A stretch of 64,000 nucleotides of DNA from positions 12,127,610-12,191,609 of the forward strand of contig NC_135223.1 of assembly GCF_052324685.1 (NCBI RefSeq), read 5' to 3'. The notes below the pieces were generated by a model. The model was not told the DNA's origin and ran no database searches. It saw nothing but the letters and a program-made list of their open reading frames with translations. Position 1 is the first letter of the stretch; every line of letters begins with the position of its first letter. This document shows positions 44,573 through 55,764 of this stretch, in pieces. The position numbers were made by a program, and so were the translations under genes. The DNA comes from Brachyhypopomus gauderio. Its lineage: Eukaryota > Chordata > Actinopteri > Gymnotiformes > Hypopomidae.

Positions 44573-44817
44573 CTTCTGCTCACCTGCACAGCCTCCTCTT
44601 CCTCAGCTCTGCGTGAGGAGTGCATCGCCGTGGGAGGAGAACAAACATGCCAGTGTGGTGGAGCTCATACAGGTCACAGTCTGAGCCACCGGAGCAGTAG
44701 AAGCACCACGGACATGGGGGTCAATCTGATGGATTATGGTTTTTTTTTGGTAGATTTTCTCTTTCTCATAATTTTTTTTTAACAAACGGTTTATAAGGTC
44801 ATATACTCTGTCCTACT

Positions 44818-45002
44818 CAGGGCCGGCGCCAGAACATATACAGTGGGGGGGGCGTCAGAAAATTTTGGGGTGGCGAACGTAAGTTGTTGAGCGGGGAGTG
44901 GCGTGTAACGATTGTTGAGCGGACGAGCGGGCGCCATGTAGCGATTGTTGTAAAATAAATGGGTCTTATTATTTACATCACCCCCCCGTGGCACCAGCCC
45001 TG
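44818..45002. mobile_element. hAT-type MITE, 185 bp
   Basis: Ends cagggccggcgccag and tggcaccagccctg are inverted; both flanks carry the 8-bp duplication gtcctact (44810-44817 and 45003-45010). It lies between the klhl10 stop codon and the KDM6-like exons. Confidence 0.9.
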
Positions 45003-45303
45003 GTCCTACTGGAGCTGGAGCTGTTGTTGCAGTGTAAACACTCACTCCCCATGTAAACATACAGCATGTCTTACTCTTCTTTTTACTGATATCAGGATCT
45101 AATCCATGTGCCTGTAAATGGCTCAAGGTTATTACAGAAACTCTGTTCCACAGTAAGACAAGCACCAAGTCTCTTAGGGATCTCTGATCATTTAAGCTCC
45201 TCCTTTTGTATAATAAAATGGTACAGTCTGCTCTGATGTCTAAGTCTGGGTTTATTGGGGGATCCTGCAGGTCAGTCTCAGGTGGTGTTGGAGGTGGATG
45301 ATA

Positions 45304-45427
45304 TCAGTCTCTGTGGTCGTCCTCGGGCAGGTCCCTGGGGGCGGTGTACTGTACCACGTTGGGCAGGCCCGGCACCACGCAACAGCTCAGCGCACTCCGT
45401 GAGACACCCATGTGGTGGACCTCCTTC
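45304..45427 (-). CDS. klhl10: klhl10 exon 8 (C-terminus)
   Basis: 124 nt including [23 protein letters not shown] is the diagnostic KLHL10 end; the protein ends PEDDHRD. Acceptor tgcctcccgcag. Confidence 0.93.
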
Positions 45428-48400
45428 CTGCGGGAGGCACAGGGGAGAACATGGGTTCATGGCACCACTCACTCCACTATCAAATATGGCACATTTCATG
45501 TCAGACAGGTGGGAGCTCACCATTCTTCTGTTTGCCCATCGTAGCGCTCCACCTTAAAGGTGGTGGTGACGCCGTTGAATCCGCCGACCACAAACAGGAG
45601 GTCATCGACCACCTGCGCAAAGTGGATTGTTTTATAAAGGAAAATTTGCGGAAAAATGGAAAAATTTGGAACTTTAATATATTTAGCCTAAATGACCTAA
45701 AAACGTGATCTGAATATCTTTTTTGCATGATGCCTGTATCTTAAATACCTATTAAAGGGCGACACCATTTACAGTGAGGAAAATAAGTATTTGAACACCC
45801 TGTGACTAAGTTTTCCCACTTAGAAATCATGGAGGGGTCTGAAATTTTCATCTTATGTTCATGTCCACTGTGAGACATAATCTAAAAAAAATCCGGAAAT
45901 CACAATGTATGATTTTAAAAATAATTTATTTGTGTGTTACTGCTGCATATAAGTGTTTGAACACCTGCCAATCAGCAAACATTCTGGCCCTCAGTGACCT
46001 GTTAGTCCACCTCTAAAAGGTCCACCTCCAAGCAAATTAGTTATTCTAAATTAGAAGCACCTCTTTGAGGTCGTTAGCTGTATAAAGACACCTGTCTACC
46101 CCACACAATCAGTAAGACTCTTTGGCTAAGACCAAAGAGCTGTCCAAAGACACCAGAGACAAAATTGTAGACCTCCACAATGTTGGAAAGGGCTACGGGG
46201 CAATTATCAAGCAGCTTGGTGAAAAAAGATCAACTAAGATAAACATGACTGTCAATCTCCATGTAAGATCTCACCTCGTGGCGTAGCAATGATCCTAAGA
46301 AAGGTGAGGAATCAGCCCAGAACTACACAGGAGGAGCTGGTCAATGACCTGAAGAGAGCTAGCACCACTGTTACTGTGGGTAATACACTAAGACGTCATA
46401 GTTTAAAGTCATGTATGGCACAGAAGGCTCCCCTGCTTAAATCAGCACACGTCCAGGCCCGTCTTAAGTTTGTCCATGACCGTTTGGATGATCCAGAGGA
46501 ATCATGGGAGAAAGTTCTGTGGTTAGAAGAGACCAAAATAGAAATGTTTGGTCTTAATTCCACTCGCCATGTTTGGAGGACGAAGAATGATGAGTACCAT
46601 CTCAAAAACATCGTCCCTACTGTGAATCATGGGGGTGGAAGCATCATGCTTTGGGGGAGTTTTTTCTGCACATGGGACAGGACTACTGTACTGTATTAAG
46701 GAGAGGATGAACAGGGCCATGTATTGTGAGATTTTGGGGAACAACCTCCTTCCCTCAGTTAAAGCACTGAAGATGGGTCGTGGATGTGTCTTTCAACATG
46801 ACAATGACCCAAAGCACACAGCCAGGATAACCAAGGAGTGGCTCCGTAAGAAGCATATCAAAGTTTTGGAGTGGCCTAGCCAGTCTCCAAACCTAAACCC
46901 TATAGAAAATCTTTGGAGGAAACTCAAACACCGTGTTTCTCAGTGACAGCCCAGAAACCTGGCTGGGAGAAGATCTGTGTGGAGGAATGGGCCAACATCC
47001 CTGCTGCAGTGTGTGCACACCTGGTGAAAAACTACAGGAAACATTTGACCTTTGTAATTGCAAACAAAGGCTACTGTACCAAATATTACCATTGATTTTC
47101 ACAGGTGTTCAAATACTTATTTGCAGCAGTAACACAAATAAATTATTTTAAAATCATACATTGTGATTTCTTGATTTTTTTTTTTTAGATCTCTCACAGA
47201 GGACATGGACCTAAGATGAAAATTCGAACCCTTCCATGATTTCTAAGTGGGAGAAGTTGCAAAGTTCAAATACTTATTTTCCTCACTGTATGTAACACTG
47301 TTCCAGTCATCAGCCACTATGAGTGTGTGTGGATGTGTGTGTGTGTGTATGAGTGTGTGTGGATGTGTGTGTGTGTGTGTATGAGTGTGTGTGTGGATGT
47401 GTGTGTGTGTGTATGAGTGTGTGTGGATGTGTGTGTGTGTATGTGTGTGTGTGTGTATGTGTGTGTGTGTATGAGTGTGTGTGGATGTGTGTGTGTGTAT
47501 GAGTGTGTGTGGATGTGTGTGTGTGGATGTCTGTGTGTGGATGTGTGTGTGTGTGTATGTGTGTGTGTGGATGTGTGTGTGTGTATGAGTGTGTGTGTAT
47601 GAGTGTGTGTGTGTATGTGTGTGTGTGTATGAGTGTGTGTGGATGTGTGTGTGTGTGTATGAGTGTGTGTGGATGTGTGTGTGTGTGTATGAGTGTGTGT
47701 GTATGAGTGTGTGTGGATGTGTGTGTGTGTATGAGTGTGTGTGGATGTGTGTGTGTGTGTATGAGTGTGTGTGGATGTGTGTGTGTGTGAATGAGTGTGT
47801 GTATGAGTGTGTGTGTATGAGTGTGTGTGGATGTGTGTGTGTGTGTGTATGAGTGTGTGTGTATGAATGTGTGTGGATGTGTGTGTGTGGATGTGTGTGT
47901 ATGAGTGTGTGTGGATGTGTGTGTGTGGATGTGTGTGTGTGTGTGTGTATGAGTGTGTGTGTGTGTGTATGAGTGTGTGTGTATGAGTGTGTGTGGATGT
48001 GTGTGTATGAGTGTGTGTGTGTATGAGTGTGTGTGGATGTGTGTGTGTCTATGAGTGTGTGTGGATGTGTGTGTGTCTATGAGTGTGTGTGTATGAGTGT
48101 GTGTGTATGAGTGTGTGTGGATGTGTGTGTGTGGATGTGTGTGTGTATGAGTGTGTGTGGATGTGTGTGTGTGTATGAGTGTGTGTGGATGTGTGTGTGT
48201 GTGTATGAGTGTGTGTGGATGTGTGTGTGTTGTCACCTCAATGCCGAAGTTGCTGCGTGTGTTGATCATTGCGGGCATGTCTCTCCAGGTGTTGGTCATG
48301 GGGTTATAGGCCTCCACGCTCCGCAAGCGATTGACCCCATCAAACCCCCCCACCTCCAAAAACAGAAAAGACAGGGCAGATGTTCATCTGGCTGTGCTAC

Positions 48401-48552
48401 TTTATAGAGTGAAATTACTTTAATTATAGTTCTTCAGGCTTGATGATGGCAGACATTTTGCAGATGCTCCATCGGTAAAAATGGCGAATGCCACTATGTG
48501 TTATATAGATGTGAATGCGTGCGTGTAAGTGTGTGTGTAAGAGAGAGAAAGA

Positions 48553-48584
<32 letters not shown>

Positions 48585-51500
48585 GTGTGTGTGTATATAT
48601 ATATATATGTGTGTGTGTATATATATATATATATGTGTGTGTGTGTATATATATATATATACATCCATATATATATATATATATGTGTTGTCCGTACAGC
48701 GTAGACCTCCTCTCCATAGGTAATCACTCCCACTCCACTGCGTCTGCTCCTCATGGGAGCGATGAGACTCCACTGGTTCATCTCAGGGTTGTAGACCTCC
48801 GCCGTCAACAAACACTCATTCCCATTAAACCCTCCACAGATGTAGACCTGCCAATCATATACACACACATCCATCCATCCATCCATTATCTGAACCGCTT
48901 AATCCCACTAGTCGGGGTCACGGGGGGGCTGGCTGTGTGTGTGTGTGTGTGCGTGTGTGTGTGTGTGTGTGTTGCCACCTTGCCATGCAGTGTGGTAGCA
49001 CTAGCATCACTGCGCTGTTCGTTCATGGGTCTGATCATGCTCCATTTGTTGTTTGCCGGTTCGTAGCGCTCTGCCGTGTTGATGCGTACGTAGCCATCAA
49101 AGCCGCCCATGGCGTAGATACAGTTGTTTAGCACAGCTACGCTAACGTAGCAACGTCGAGAATGCATAGGAGCGACCTGTAACACACACACACCATAAAC
49201 AACACATACACAACAACATAAAACACACTATAAAAAACACACACCCACCATAAACAACACATACGCAACAACATAAAACACACTATAAACAACACACACC
49301 CACCATAAACCACACATAAACAACAACATAAAACACACTATAAACAACACACACCCACCATAAACAACACATACACAACAACATAAAACACACTATAAAA
49401 ACACACACCCACCATAAACAACACATACACAACAACATAAAACACACTATAAACAACACACACCTACCATAAACAACACATACACAACAACATAAAACAC
49501 ACTATAAACAACACACACCCACCATAAACAACACATACACAACAACATAAAACACACTATAAAAACACGCACCCACCATAAACAACACATACACAACAAC
49601 ATAAAACACACTATAAACAACATAAAACACACTATAAACAACACACACCCAGCATAAACAACACATACACAACAACATAAAACACACTATAAACAACACG
49701 CACTCACCATAAACAACACACACACAACAACATAAAACATAAACACTATAAACAACACATACACAGCAACCTAACAAACACACACAAACACTAAAAACAC
49801 ACACAACAATCTTGCACACATGTACACTGTTACTGACCTGGTGCCAAGTTCTGGTCACAGGGTTAAGCTTTCTTACACTGCTGAAGTAATCATCACTGTC
49901 AAATCCTCCCACAATGTACACAAATCCATTCAGATATGCTGCTCCGTGATAGGCTCGTTGACTCTCTTCCTCCAGTGTCACATTTACCCAACCATCCGCC
50001 CTCGCATCATAAGCCTCTATGCTATTGGTGGGACTACCACCACTCCAACCGCCTATAGCTAATAGGATGGTGTAGGGCAGGCGTGGGCGGGACAGAGGGT
50101 TTCTGAAGTCAGAGTTAGACGGTCCATTCATGTTCAGGTCGGACATGGCCTTCAGCGCATTGGTGATGATGGGCTTGCAGTCCTCACTGTCTTCCAATAG
50201 AGCGTTGCCCTTTACGTTGTTCATGAAGTACTCCGATTTCATCAGTGCCATTCTCACCTGGATAAAAAAAGACTTGCCTTGAAAACTATTACCATTCTTA
50301 TTTCATTTTATAATGAGGACGTAGACATGTAGGACATTATGCCAGCAATGCCACTTTCAGACCTTTGACAACAAGATGGCGATGTATTCATTCCTTTCTT
50401 GAGGTGCATGGCTGACCCAGCGCAGGACGGCCTCAAACACCACCTCTTCCTGTTTGACATTGAGGTCATCCTTCTCAATGATCCCACTCAGCTGGGTCAG
50501 CGGCACCTCCAGGAACTCTTCTGACACACGTGCAACCTCTTCAAAGTGGTGAAGGATGAACAGGTGGGCTTTCTGCAGCAGGTCCGGGCACCAGTAAGTG
50601 TCAGCGAGTTTATGGATGCCTATGCAGTTCTCCACACCCAGCTGAGCTTCTAGGAACTGGCAGCAGGAACGTACGAGGCCCGAGACTAAGAACTGGTCTG
50701 CAGCTGCTAGCAGCTCCTCCACGTTGTCTTCATTTATGGGCACTGAGAGTGTGTAGGCATAATCAACAATCAGCTGCATCATATGTGGGGAGACACCAGG
50801 GATGTTGTAGACACGCTTCTCTGGAGGGCTCCAGTCACCGGTGAACAGTGTCCTGTGGAGGAAGAATACAGATGTTTGAGTTTGTAATTTGATGCCTTTG
50901 GAATGAACATTTTTAAAAAATCTATTTATTTATTATTCTTATGTTCTGGATCATGAAGTGGGCTCTGGGGGAAATATAGCTTCACGGGTTCACTGTGACC
51001 ACAAATAAAACTTCACACTTCACAAAAATATCATTTGCAATCACAATCACTGGCAGTCATAGAAAGGTCTTATTAACAAATTCTAAGAGAGGAGTGTTCC
51101 TTTGTAGATTTAGATTTTTAATTTTAGTTCGTAGGAATGCTTAAGTGGTTATCCATGCCTGCATGTTTCACTGGTGAATGAATATGAGATGACATACAAG
51201 TCAAAGTGAAGTCTCCCAGTCATCCAGCAACCAATCAGAGAATGCATAAATAGACACACAAGTTCCAGATTTAAAATAAAGGTCTGGCTGAGTCTGCCAG
51301 GAAGCTACAATTGGGCTGAGGTCTGGTCTTTCAGCAGGACAAACTCCCAAGTATATCTCAGCATCCATCAGTGGGTTCATGATAAAAGAATCAAGTTTTT
51401 ATCATGTCCATCTGAATCTCCAGATCTGAACCCTACTGGAGACCTGTGGAGTGAATCCACAAGCAAGGACGCAGGACTCTGATCTAGAGAGATTCTGTAC

Positions 51501-52367
51501 AGAAGAATGGGTCCAGGACTGTGATCTAGAGAGGTTCTGTACAGAGGAATGAGCCCAGGATTCTGATCTAGAGAGGTTCTGTACAGAGGAATGGGCCCAG
51601 GACTCTGATCTAGAGAGGTTCTGTACAGAGGAAGGGGCCCAGGACTCTGATCTAGAGAGGTTCTGTACAGAGGAGTGGGCCCAGGACTCTGATCTAGAGA
51701 GGTTCTGTACAGAGGAATGGGCCCAGGACTCTGATCTAGAGAGGGTCTGTACAGAGGAGTAGGCCCAGGACTGTGATCTAGAGAGGTTCTGTACAGAGGA
51801 ATGGGCTCAGACTCCTTGTCCTGGGCTCTCCTACTCCAGCTAGCATTACTGGTGAATAGCTGCTGTTGTGTTGGCATAGGGAGGCAGATTCCGGAGGCTA
51901 CATACTAAAATACTAAATGTAGTATTGCCTCACTTTTTATCTGATTTTGAGAATGATGATCATCTTAGTCACTGAAATTTCACTAGAAGGTTATTAAGGA
52001 AGATTAGTTCTAATCCTAATCGTGAAATCAGACTTTTAAACTCTTAAGGTAATATTATTAAGTTATTTTCCATTTATGGAAAAATTTCTTAAGGAAAAAA
52101 CATTCTCTTATATCCAGTACATTTGGGGTTAATAACAACCAATAACAATACAATCGTTTTTAACACTACAAATGAACATCTTTATGTCAACCTCTCTCAC
52201 CTGAAATAGTCACTACAAACACACAGGACGTTCTTGTGAGCACTGATCTCTACACCACTGATCTTGAGGATCACGTCACAGAGCTTTCCCTCCATACGAA
52301 GCTCGTTGAAGACCTCCATTCGCTCCATGTGACGTCGCCCGTGGGACACCTCTGCTCGGTCACTCAT
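45304..52367 (-). CDS. klhl10: Kelch-like protein 10 (klhl10), 8 coding exons
   Basis: Exons: 52201-52367, 50363-50852, 49838-50257, 48979-49176, 48698-48847, 48237-48353, 45521-45612, 45304-45427 (TGA 45304-45306). Total 1758 nt, 585 residues, close to mammalian KLHL10 (~608). Domains: BTB about 24-130 ([14 protein letters not shown]), BACK about 135-240 (LLAAADQF is at its border), six Kelch repeats about 280-560. Known role: substrate adaptor for a CUL3 ubiquitin ligase in spermatids. Every junction is GT-AG and in frame, and no stop interrupts it. Start chosen at MSDRAEV; an in-frame ATG lies upstream at 52406. Introns hold a dead Tc1 copy and several minisatellites. Confidence is high from near-continuous similarity. 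Confidence 0.95.
45521..45612 (-). CDS. klhl10: klhl10 exon 7 (Kelch 6)
   Basis: 92 nt. [19 protein letters not shown] and [11 protein letters not shown]. Acceptor ccactttgcgcag, donor AATG|GTGAGC. Confidence 0.93.
45772..47288 (+). mobile_element. Tc1-like transposon in klhl10 intron 6, 1517 bp
   Basis: TA flanks at 45770-45771 and 47289-47290. Ends cagtgaggaaaataagtatt and its complement aatacttattttcctcactg are near perfect. Full length but inactive. It is inserted opposite to the gene's direction. Confidence 0.95.
46122..47095 (+). pseudogene. Tc1 transposase, inactive
   Basis: The expected ATG reads TTG (46122). A deletion follows near 46225-46270. The catalytic block usually SDETK reads [10 protein letters not shown], so the first Asp is Glu. 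Frameshifts lie near 46670 and 46945. The second Asp ([11 protein letters not shown]) and third acidic residue (LNPIENLW) remain, and the end is typical (VIANKGY). Confidence 0.9.
47315..48236. repeat. TG-rich minisatellite in klhl10 intron 6
   Basis: About 0.9 kb of variable units of gtgtgtgtatgagtgtgtgt and gtggatgtgtgtgt type, starting directly at the exon 6 donor. It gives long His/Thr- or Cys/Val-rich chance frames on both strands. Confidence 0.95.
48237..48353 (-). CDS. klhl10: klhl10 exon 6 (Kelch 5)
   Basis: 117 nt, residues 476-514: [19 protein letters not shown] and [11 protein letters not shown]. The exon begins with GTGGGGGGG, a G7 run that matters for the frame. Confidence 0.92.
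48550..48690. repeat. (GT)n/(AT)n microsatellite in klhl10 intron 5
   Basis: Alternating gtgtgtgtat and atatatatat tracts. It lies directly behind the exon 5 donor. Confidence 0.9.
48698..48847 (-). CDS. klhl10: klhl10 exon 5 (Kelch 4)
   Basis: 150 nt, residues 426-475: [20 protein letters not shown] and [20 protein letters not shown]. Donor GCT|GTACGG is followed by TG/TA microsatellite. Confidence 0.92.
48979..49176 (-). CDS. klhl10: klhl10 exon 4 (Kelch 3)
   Basis: 198 nt, residues 360-425: [39 protein letters not shown] and [15 protein letters not shown]. Donor AAG|GTGGCA. Confidence 0.93.
49177..49837. repeat. 55-bp minisatellite in klhl10 intron 3
   Basis: About ten units of 55 bp ('acccaccataaacaacacat', 'aacaacataaaacacacta') fill nearly the whole intron from about 49195 to 49770, close to the exon 4 acceptor. 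Confidence 0.9.
49838..50257 (-). CDS. klhl10: klhl10 exon 3 (BACK end, Kelch 1-2)
   Basis: 420 nt, residues 220-359. [18 protein letters not shown], then [20 protein letters not shown] (first Kelch repeat) and [20 protein letters not shown] (second). Confidence 0.93.
50363..50852 (-). CDS. klhl10: klhl10 exon 2 (BTB end and BACK)
   Basis: 490 nt, acceptor cttcctccacag, donor AAAG|GTCTGA. Residues 56-219: [18 protein letters not shown], then [29 protein letters not shown] and [20 protein letters not shown]. Confidence 0.93.
50853..52200. other. klhl10 intron 1: Tc1 scrap and 42-bp minisatellite
   Basis: At 51250-51450 a degraded transposon shows 'catctgaatctccagatctg' (SPDLNP-like block). 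At 51477-51815 lie eight 42-bp units ('tctgatctagagaggttctg'). The rest is featureless. Confidence 0.75.
51477..51815. repeat. 42-bp minisatellite
   Basis: Eight units with 'gagaggttctgtacagagga' and 'atgggcccaggactctgatc'. Because 42 is a multiple of three the minus strand stays open and reads [14 protein letters not shown] over and over; coding is unlikely inside an intron. Confidence 0.9.
52201..52367 (-). CDS. klhl10: klhl10 exon 1 (BTB start)
   Basis: Encodes residues 1-55 including [17 protein letters not shown] and [14 protein letters not shown]. Ends in phase 2 at TTTCAG|GTGAGA. The ATG at 52367 gives MSDRAEV; the one at 52406 would add 13 residues. Confidence 0.9.
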
Positions 52368-52406
52368 TCTGACCAGTTTTGGACTTAATATAATTCCAAT
52401 AGCCAC

Positions 52407-53650
52407 ATAAGACTCAAGAGAGTTCCGGAATGAATATCTATTACATCATAGTAACAATATGTTGATGAGGTGAGCTTTATAAATGTGCTTCACAAGGTCT
52501 GTCTTGAGTGCCTAATTTAAGTCCCATAATTTCAGATTGAAATTACAATTAGAGTTAAATGGGAGGGAAAACATAATTTATTACAAAATTCCTAATTGTA
52601 AATACAAGTTCAGTGTTTGTAACTTAAAAGTAGCTTAAAAGTAGCTTGTAGTGTCTTTGGTCTATGTTATACTTTATGTAGTGATTAAGGTTTAAATGAA
52701 ATTATCTCAAATTCAGATCTCTTGTAGATATGAGTGAGCTGGACAGAGAAGAAAGGTCCAATGGTCTAGTGGGCCCCCCTCCTTTCTCTGATTTTGTCTA
52801 AATTATTGAGGCTTCTTCCTGAATCTGTTTAGTTTCTTCATTACATGATCTGCTTCAAATGGAAATGATTTATGTTGGAATGTGGGGTCCCAGCTTTGTA
52901 TAAACCACTAGCCTATATAAGTAAGACAGTTTTAACTGTACGAGAGAAGAAGATCCACACTGACCTCTCTCAAGCAAGACCCGGGTGCCTGATTTGATGC
53001 TGTTCTTTTGGTAATGTGGGAAAGTTGAGTATTATACACTTTAAATAAAGGTTAGAAACTTGGGAAAGTCAAGGGGTTAATCAAAATATTATAGCCAGCA
53101 CAAGGGAGCTCAGCAGAATACCAGGAGCCACCTGTGAGATTAAGAACACTTTGCAACACTTTGGCCACAGGCAGGAAACACACACACACACACACACATC
53201 ACACACATATGGAAAATTAATTGAGAACCACCGGTAGCAGAAGCACAGGAAGTTTTCTTCTAAAGAGGAGAAAGGGTCATGGAAAATAATTGGCAACTAA
53301 ATTCTGTAGAGTGTGCAAAATAGATCCATGATTGGTGCATAAAAAGGAATGATTTCCTGATTTCCTCTCTATACATCAAATGAACACGCTAAGTGATCGT
53401 CACTTCAACAATAACTTAATATTGACAACTAAGACAGTGTCAGTGGAGACACTTCATTCATCATCACAGCATTTCTACAGAAGAATAAACCTCAAGCTAA
53501 AGTAAGAAAATTATTAATTTATTTGGTTAATACGATACACTATATGGATGAAAATTTTGGGACACCTACACATTACACCAGGAGAGGGCAATACATTTTT
53601 CCAAGGGGGGGGACATGAAAAATTGGAATGGTTTTGGATGGCCAGTCCAA
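52407..53650. other. klhl10 upstream region, no gene seen
   Basis: 5' flank of klhl10. No clear TATA or other promoter element could be fixed. (AC)n at 53169-53198. Confidence 0.35.
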
Positions 53651-54000
53651 GGACGTAGGAGCGGGTTTGACATTGGGGGGACACATTTGCTATCAAATCA
53701 AAGCCCACCATATCCTCTAAAATATTACCATAAACTGATTCCACTGTAGGTAAGGTAGTTAATCACTGTATGTATAGTGACGTAGAACATGGTCTGGTGG
53801 TAGGGAAAACTGACAAGTTTCTAACAACAAATACAGCGCGTGAATGAATCGCGAACGCTGCCAAAACGCGCTTTTGGAATAAAAGTTTTTAAACAGTTTC
53901 CGCTTTTTCTGTGGTGTAATTTTTGGGTGGGACAAATCTACCTGTTTGTGATATTGGGTGGGACACGTCCCCCCCATCCCCCCGGTTTCTACGCCAATGA
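53651..54000. repeat. 'gcgtaggagcgggtttgaca' repeat
   Basis: Left end 'cgtaggagcgggtttgacat', right end 'ccccggtttctacgccaatg', weakly inverted around G/C runs. A truncated copy is at 42630-42690. Confidence 0.55.
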
Positions 54001-54300
54001 CTGACGAAATAAAATTGTGGGTGTCTGTTTTTACTTTTTAACTTATTTCAATGCCTCTACATATGCATAATTGCACTTGGACATTTGATTGCACGTCACG
54101 GTGAAATTGCAGAAAAATGAGTGTGTATTGCACTAAGCATTACAGTTATGCTGTGTTGCGGTGAGTTCTGCTGAATGGACAAGTGTGGGAGTCTCTGCTG
54201 AGAGCAGTACTGGTTGGAGTAGTAACAGGAAGGAACGACCTGTGGTACCGCTCCTTCACGCACTGGGGATGAAGCAGTCGGGCACTGAAAGAACTGCCCA
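54000..54300. repeat. Second copy of the 12200-12470 repeat
   Basis: About 95% alike by eye over 270 bp. The frame at 54161-54385 is LINE-like (RKERPVVPLLHALGMKQSG). Confidence 0.6.
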
Positions 54301-54585
54301 GTGCTGCTGGTGGGATTCAGTCTCTCAGAGAGATGCTAACTTAGCTAACATCAAATACACTTGGTCTGAATGCAGGTTACTTTAATTATTTCATTATCCG
54401 AGTCACATATCAAGCCCTGCATCTGAATACGTTTGTGGAAGCTCTGTCCTTGTTGAAGGAGTGTACTTGCAACAAATTGTAAAATAAGGCAATAGAACAT
54501 CTTAGTTTAGATTAAAGTCAATATGTAAAGCATAAGATCTAAGGTTTAAAGTCAATATATCAATATAGTATATGATCTTAGTGTA

Positions 54586-54790
54586 ACAGATTTACAGGTG
54601 GAGTACCTGGGTGCACTGAACGCTCTTTTGGTGCGCTGTAGAGGGCTCTTGGTTGAAAAAGGAAAGAAATAATAAAAGTCTTTGGTGCTGGTTCATGCTC
54701 ATAATATAATTTTCACATTTTGATCTGAACCCTTAGGAAGCATTGGTGACATTGGTGGCAGCGGTGATTTTTTTCTCTCTTACACGATCG
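54586..54790 (+). repeat. LTR-like remnant with primer-binding-like motif
   Basis: Starts tgtaacag, contains aataaaag near 54673 and 'attggtggcagcggtga' near 54751, an arrangement like an LTR end followed by a primer-binding region. No second LTR is seen. Confidence 0.3.
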
Positions 54791-54820
54791 GGCTTTTGAT
54801 TAGTAGTGCGCTGTAGTGTT

Positions 54821-55192
54821 TTATGCTGTTAGATGCAATTTAGTGTCTTCAGTGCGTAATTGCGCGCACTTCAACATGTGGGTGGACGATACGGGTGCAT
54901 TGAAGTGTAGCGCAGGACACAGTGGGAACAACGTTTCACACAGTGGATAAAAGTTGAGTTGCCTGCTCCATTTACTGGAGACAGGAAGCAAAGTTTTCTC
55001 AGCTTTCTCGAGGTCTTCATCCTCAAAGATGTCCCAGTCAGTACAGTCAAAGCAATCCTGCTGAGATGCAGCATCTAGCCATGTTTTAATTGTCTTAATG
55101 GTGGTGGGGGTGGATTTCCTTAGTGGAGTACATAACAAACAATAAAAAACTGAATATGAGAGCAATCTTGAACACCACAGAGCTGAAAGCAA
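54821..55192 (-). pseudogene. LINE reverse-transcriptase fragment (weak)
   Basis: A 123-residue frame with IKTWLDAASQQDCFDCTDWD, similar to a segment between endonuclease and RT of fish LINEs. The rest is not recognisable. It is not part of the calpain. Confidence 0.35.
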
Positions 55193-55199
55193 AGCTGCA

Positions 55200-55688
55200 A
55201 GAACAGCCCATGTTGTTTATTGACTAATCAATCATAAAGTACATAATGCATTGCATGATACGCTGAATGAGAGAGAAGCATAACCAAGACTTATGGTGAA
55301 ATGCAGAGAACTATATAGGCACAGCAGAGCTAGGAAAGAATAATGAATAATTAATTTCCAGACAGAACATGAAGATATGGGATATGAGAGGTGAGGATAT
55401 GGGCTATGAGACGTGAGAATATGGGATATAAAACAGAGGGGTTAGAGTTGGCTCACACATCTCAGGCTTGGGACATTTCAGTTTGTGGTTTTTCTGGAAA
55501 GATGTTGTACTGGCAACAATATACTGGGTGTTAGTGAGTGGTGTTAACCTGACAAGATACAACCTCTGGATGAATATACCAGAACCACTGGAGACTCGTC
55601 CAAAATAACTTTTATAGATTAAAATAAAAGTGTAGATTAAAGAAAATGGCCATGGGAACCTCAGAACACAAGAAGTGGATGTGCAAGT
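55200..55688. other. Region where calpain domain III would be expected; none found
   Basis: No exon resembling the calpain C2-like domain or EF-hands is visible here or further left to klhl10. Short tandem piece at 55380-55435 ('gatatgggctatgagacgtg'). Confidence 0.5.
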
Positions 55689-55764
55689 TCATTGTGGGAA
55701 GGTAGCAATGACGTTACAGATACTCAGTTCTGCGTAATAACTGCAGAAATCCTTCACTGCCATC
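55689..55764 (-). CDS. Calpain exon 9 (last, stop after protease core)
   Basis: 76 nt to TGA at 55689-55691: [18 protein letters not shown] then IATFPQ. Acceptor is preceded by a T-rich tract (tttttttccag). A weak possible donor (AAC|GTCATT) would be needed to continue, but no further exon is seen. Confidence 0.75.

Noticed and set aside
47310..48359. 349-residue His/Thr-rich open frame, minus strand
   Set aside because: It is klhl10 exon 6 read into the TG minisatellite; the repeat part is intronic.
48494..48886. 130-residue frame combining Kelch sequence with YIYIYTHT repeats
   Set aside because: klhl10 exon 5 read past its donor into a microsatellite.
49502..50257. 251-residue frame extending Kelch sequence into Cys/Val repeats
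   Set aside because: klhl10 exon 3 read past its donor into the 55-bp minisatellite.
51377..51877. 166-residue [12 protein letters not shown] repeat protein
   Set aside because: Created by a 42-bp minisatellite inside klhl10 intron 1; no splice support.
54821..55192. Missing calpain C-terminal exons
   Set aside because: The frame resembles LINE sequence (DCTDWD) and lacks calpain C2-like or EF-hand motifs.
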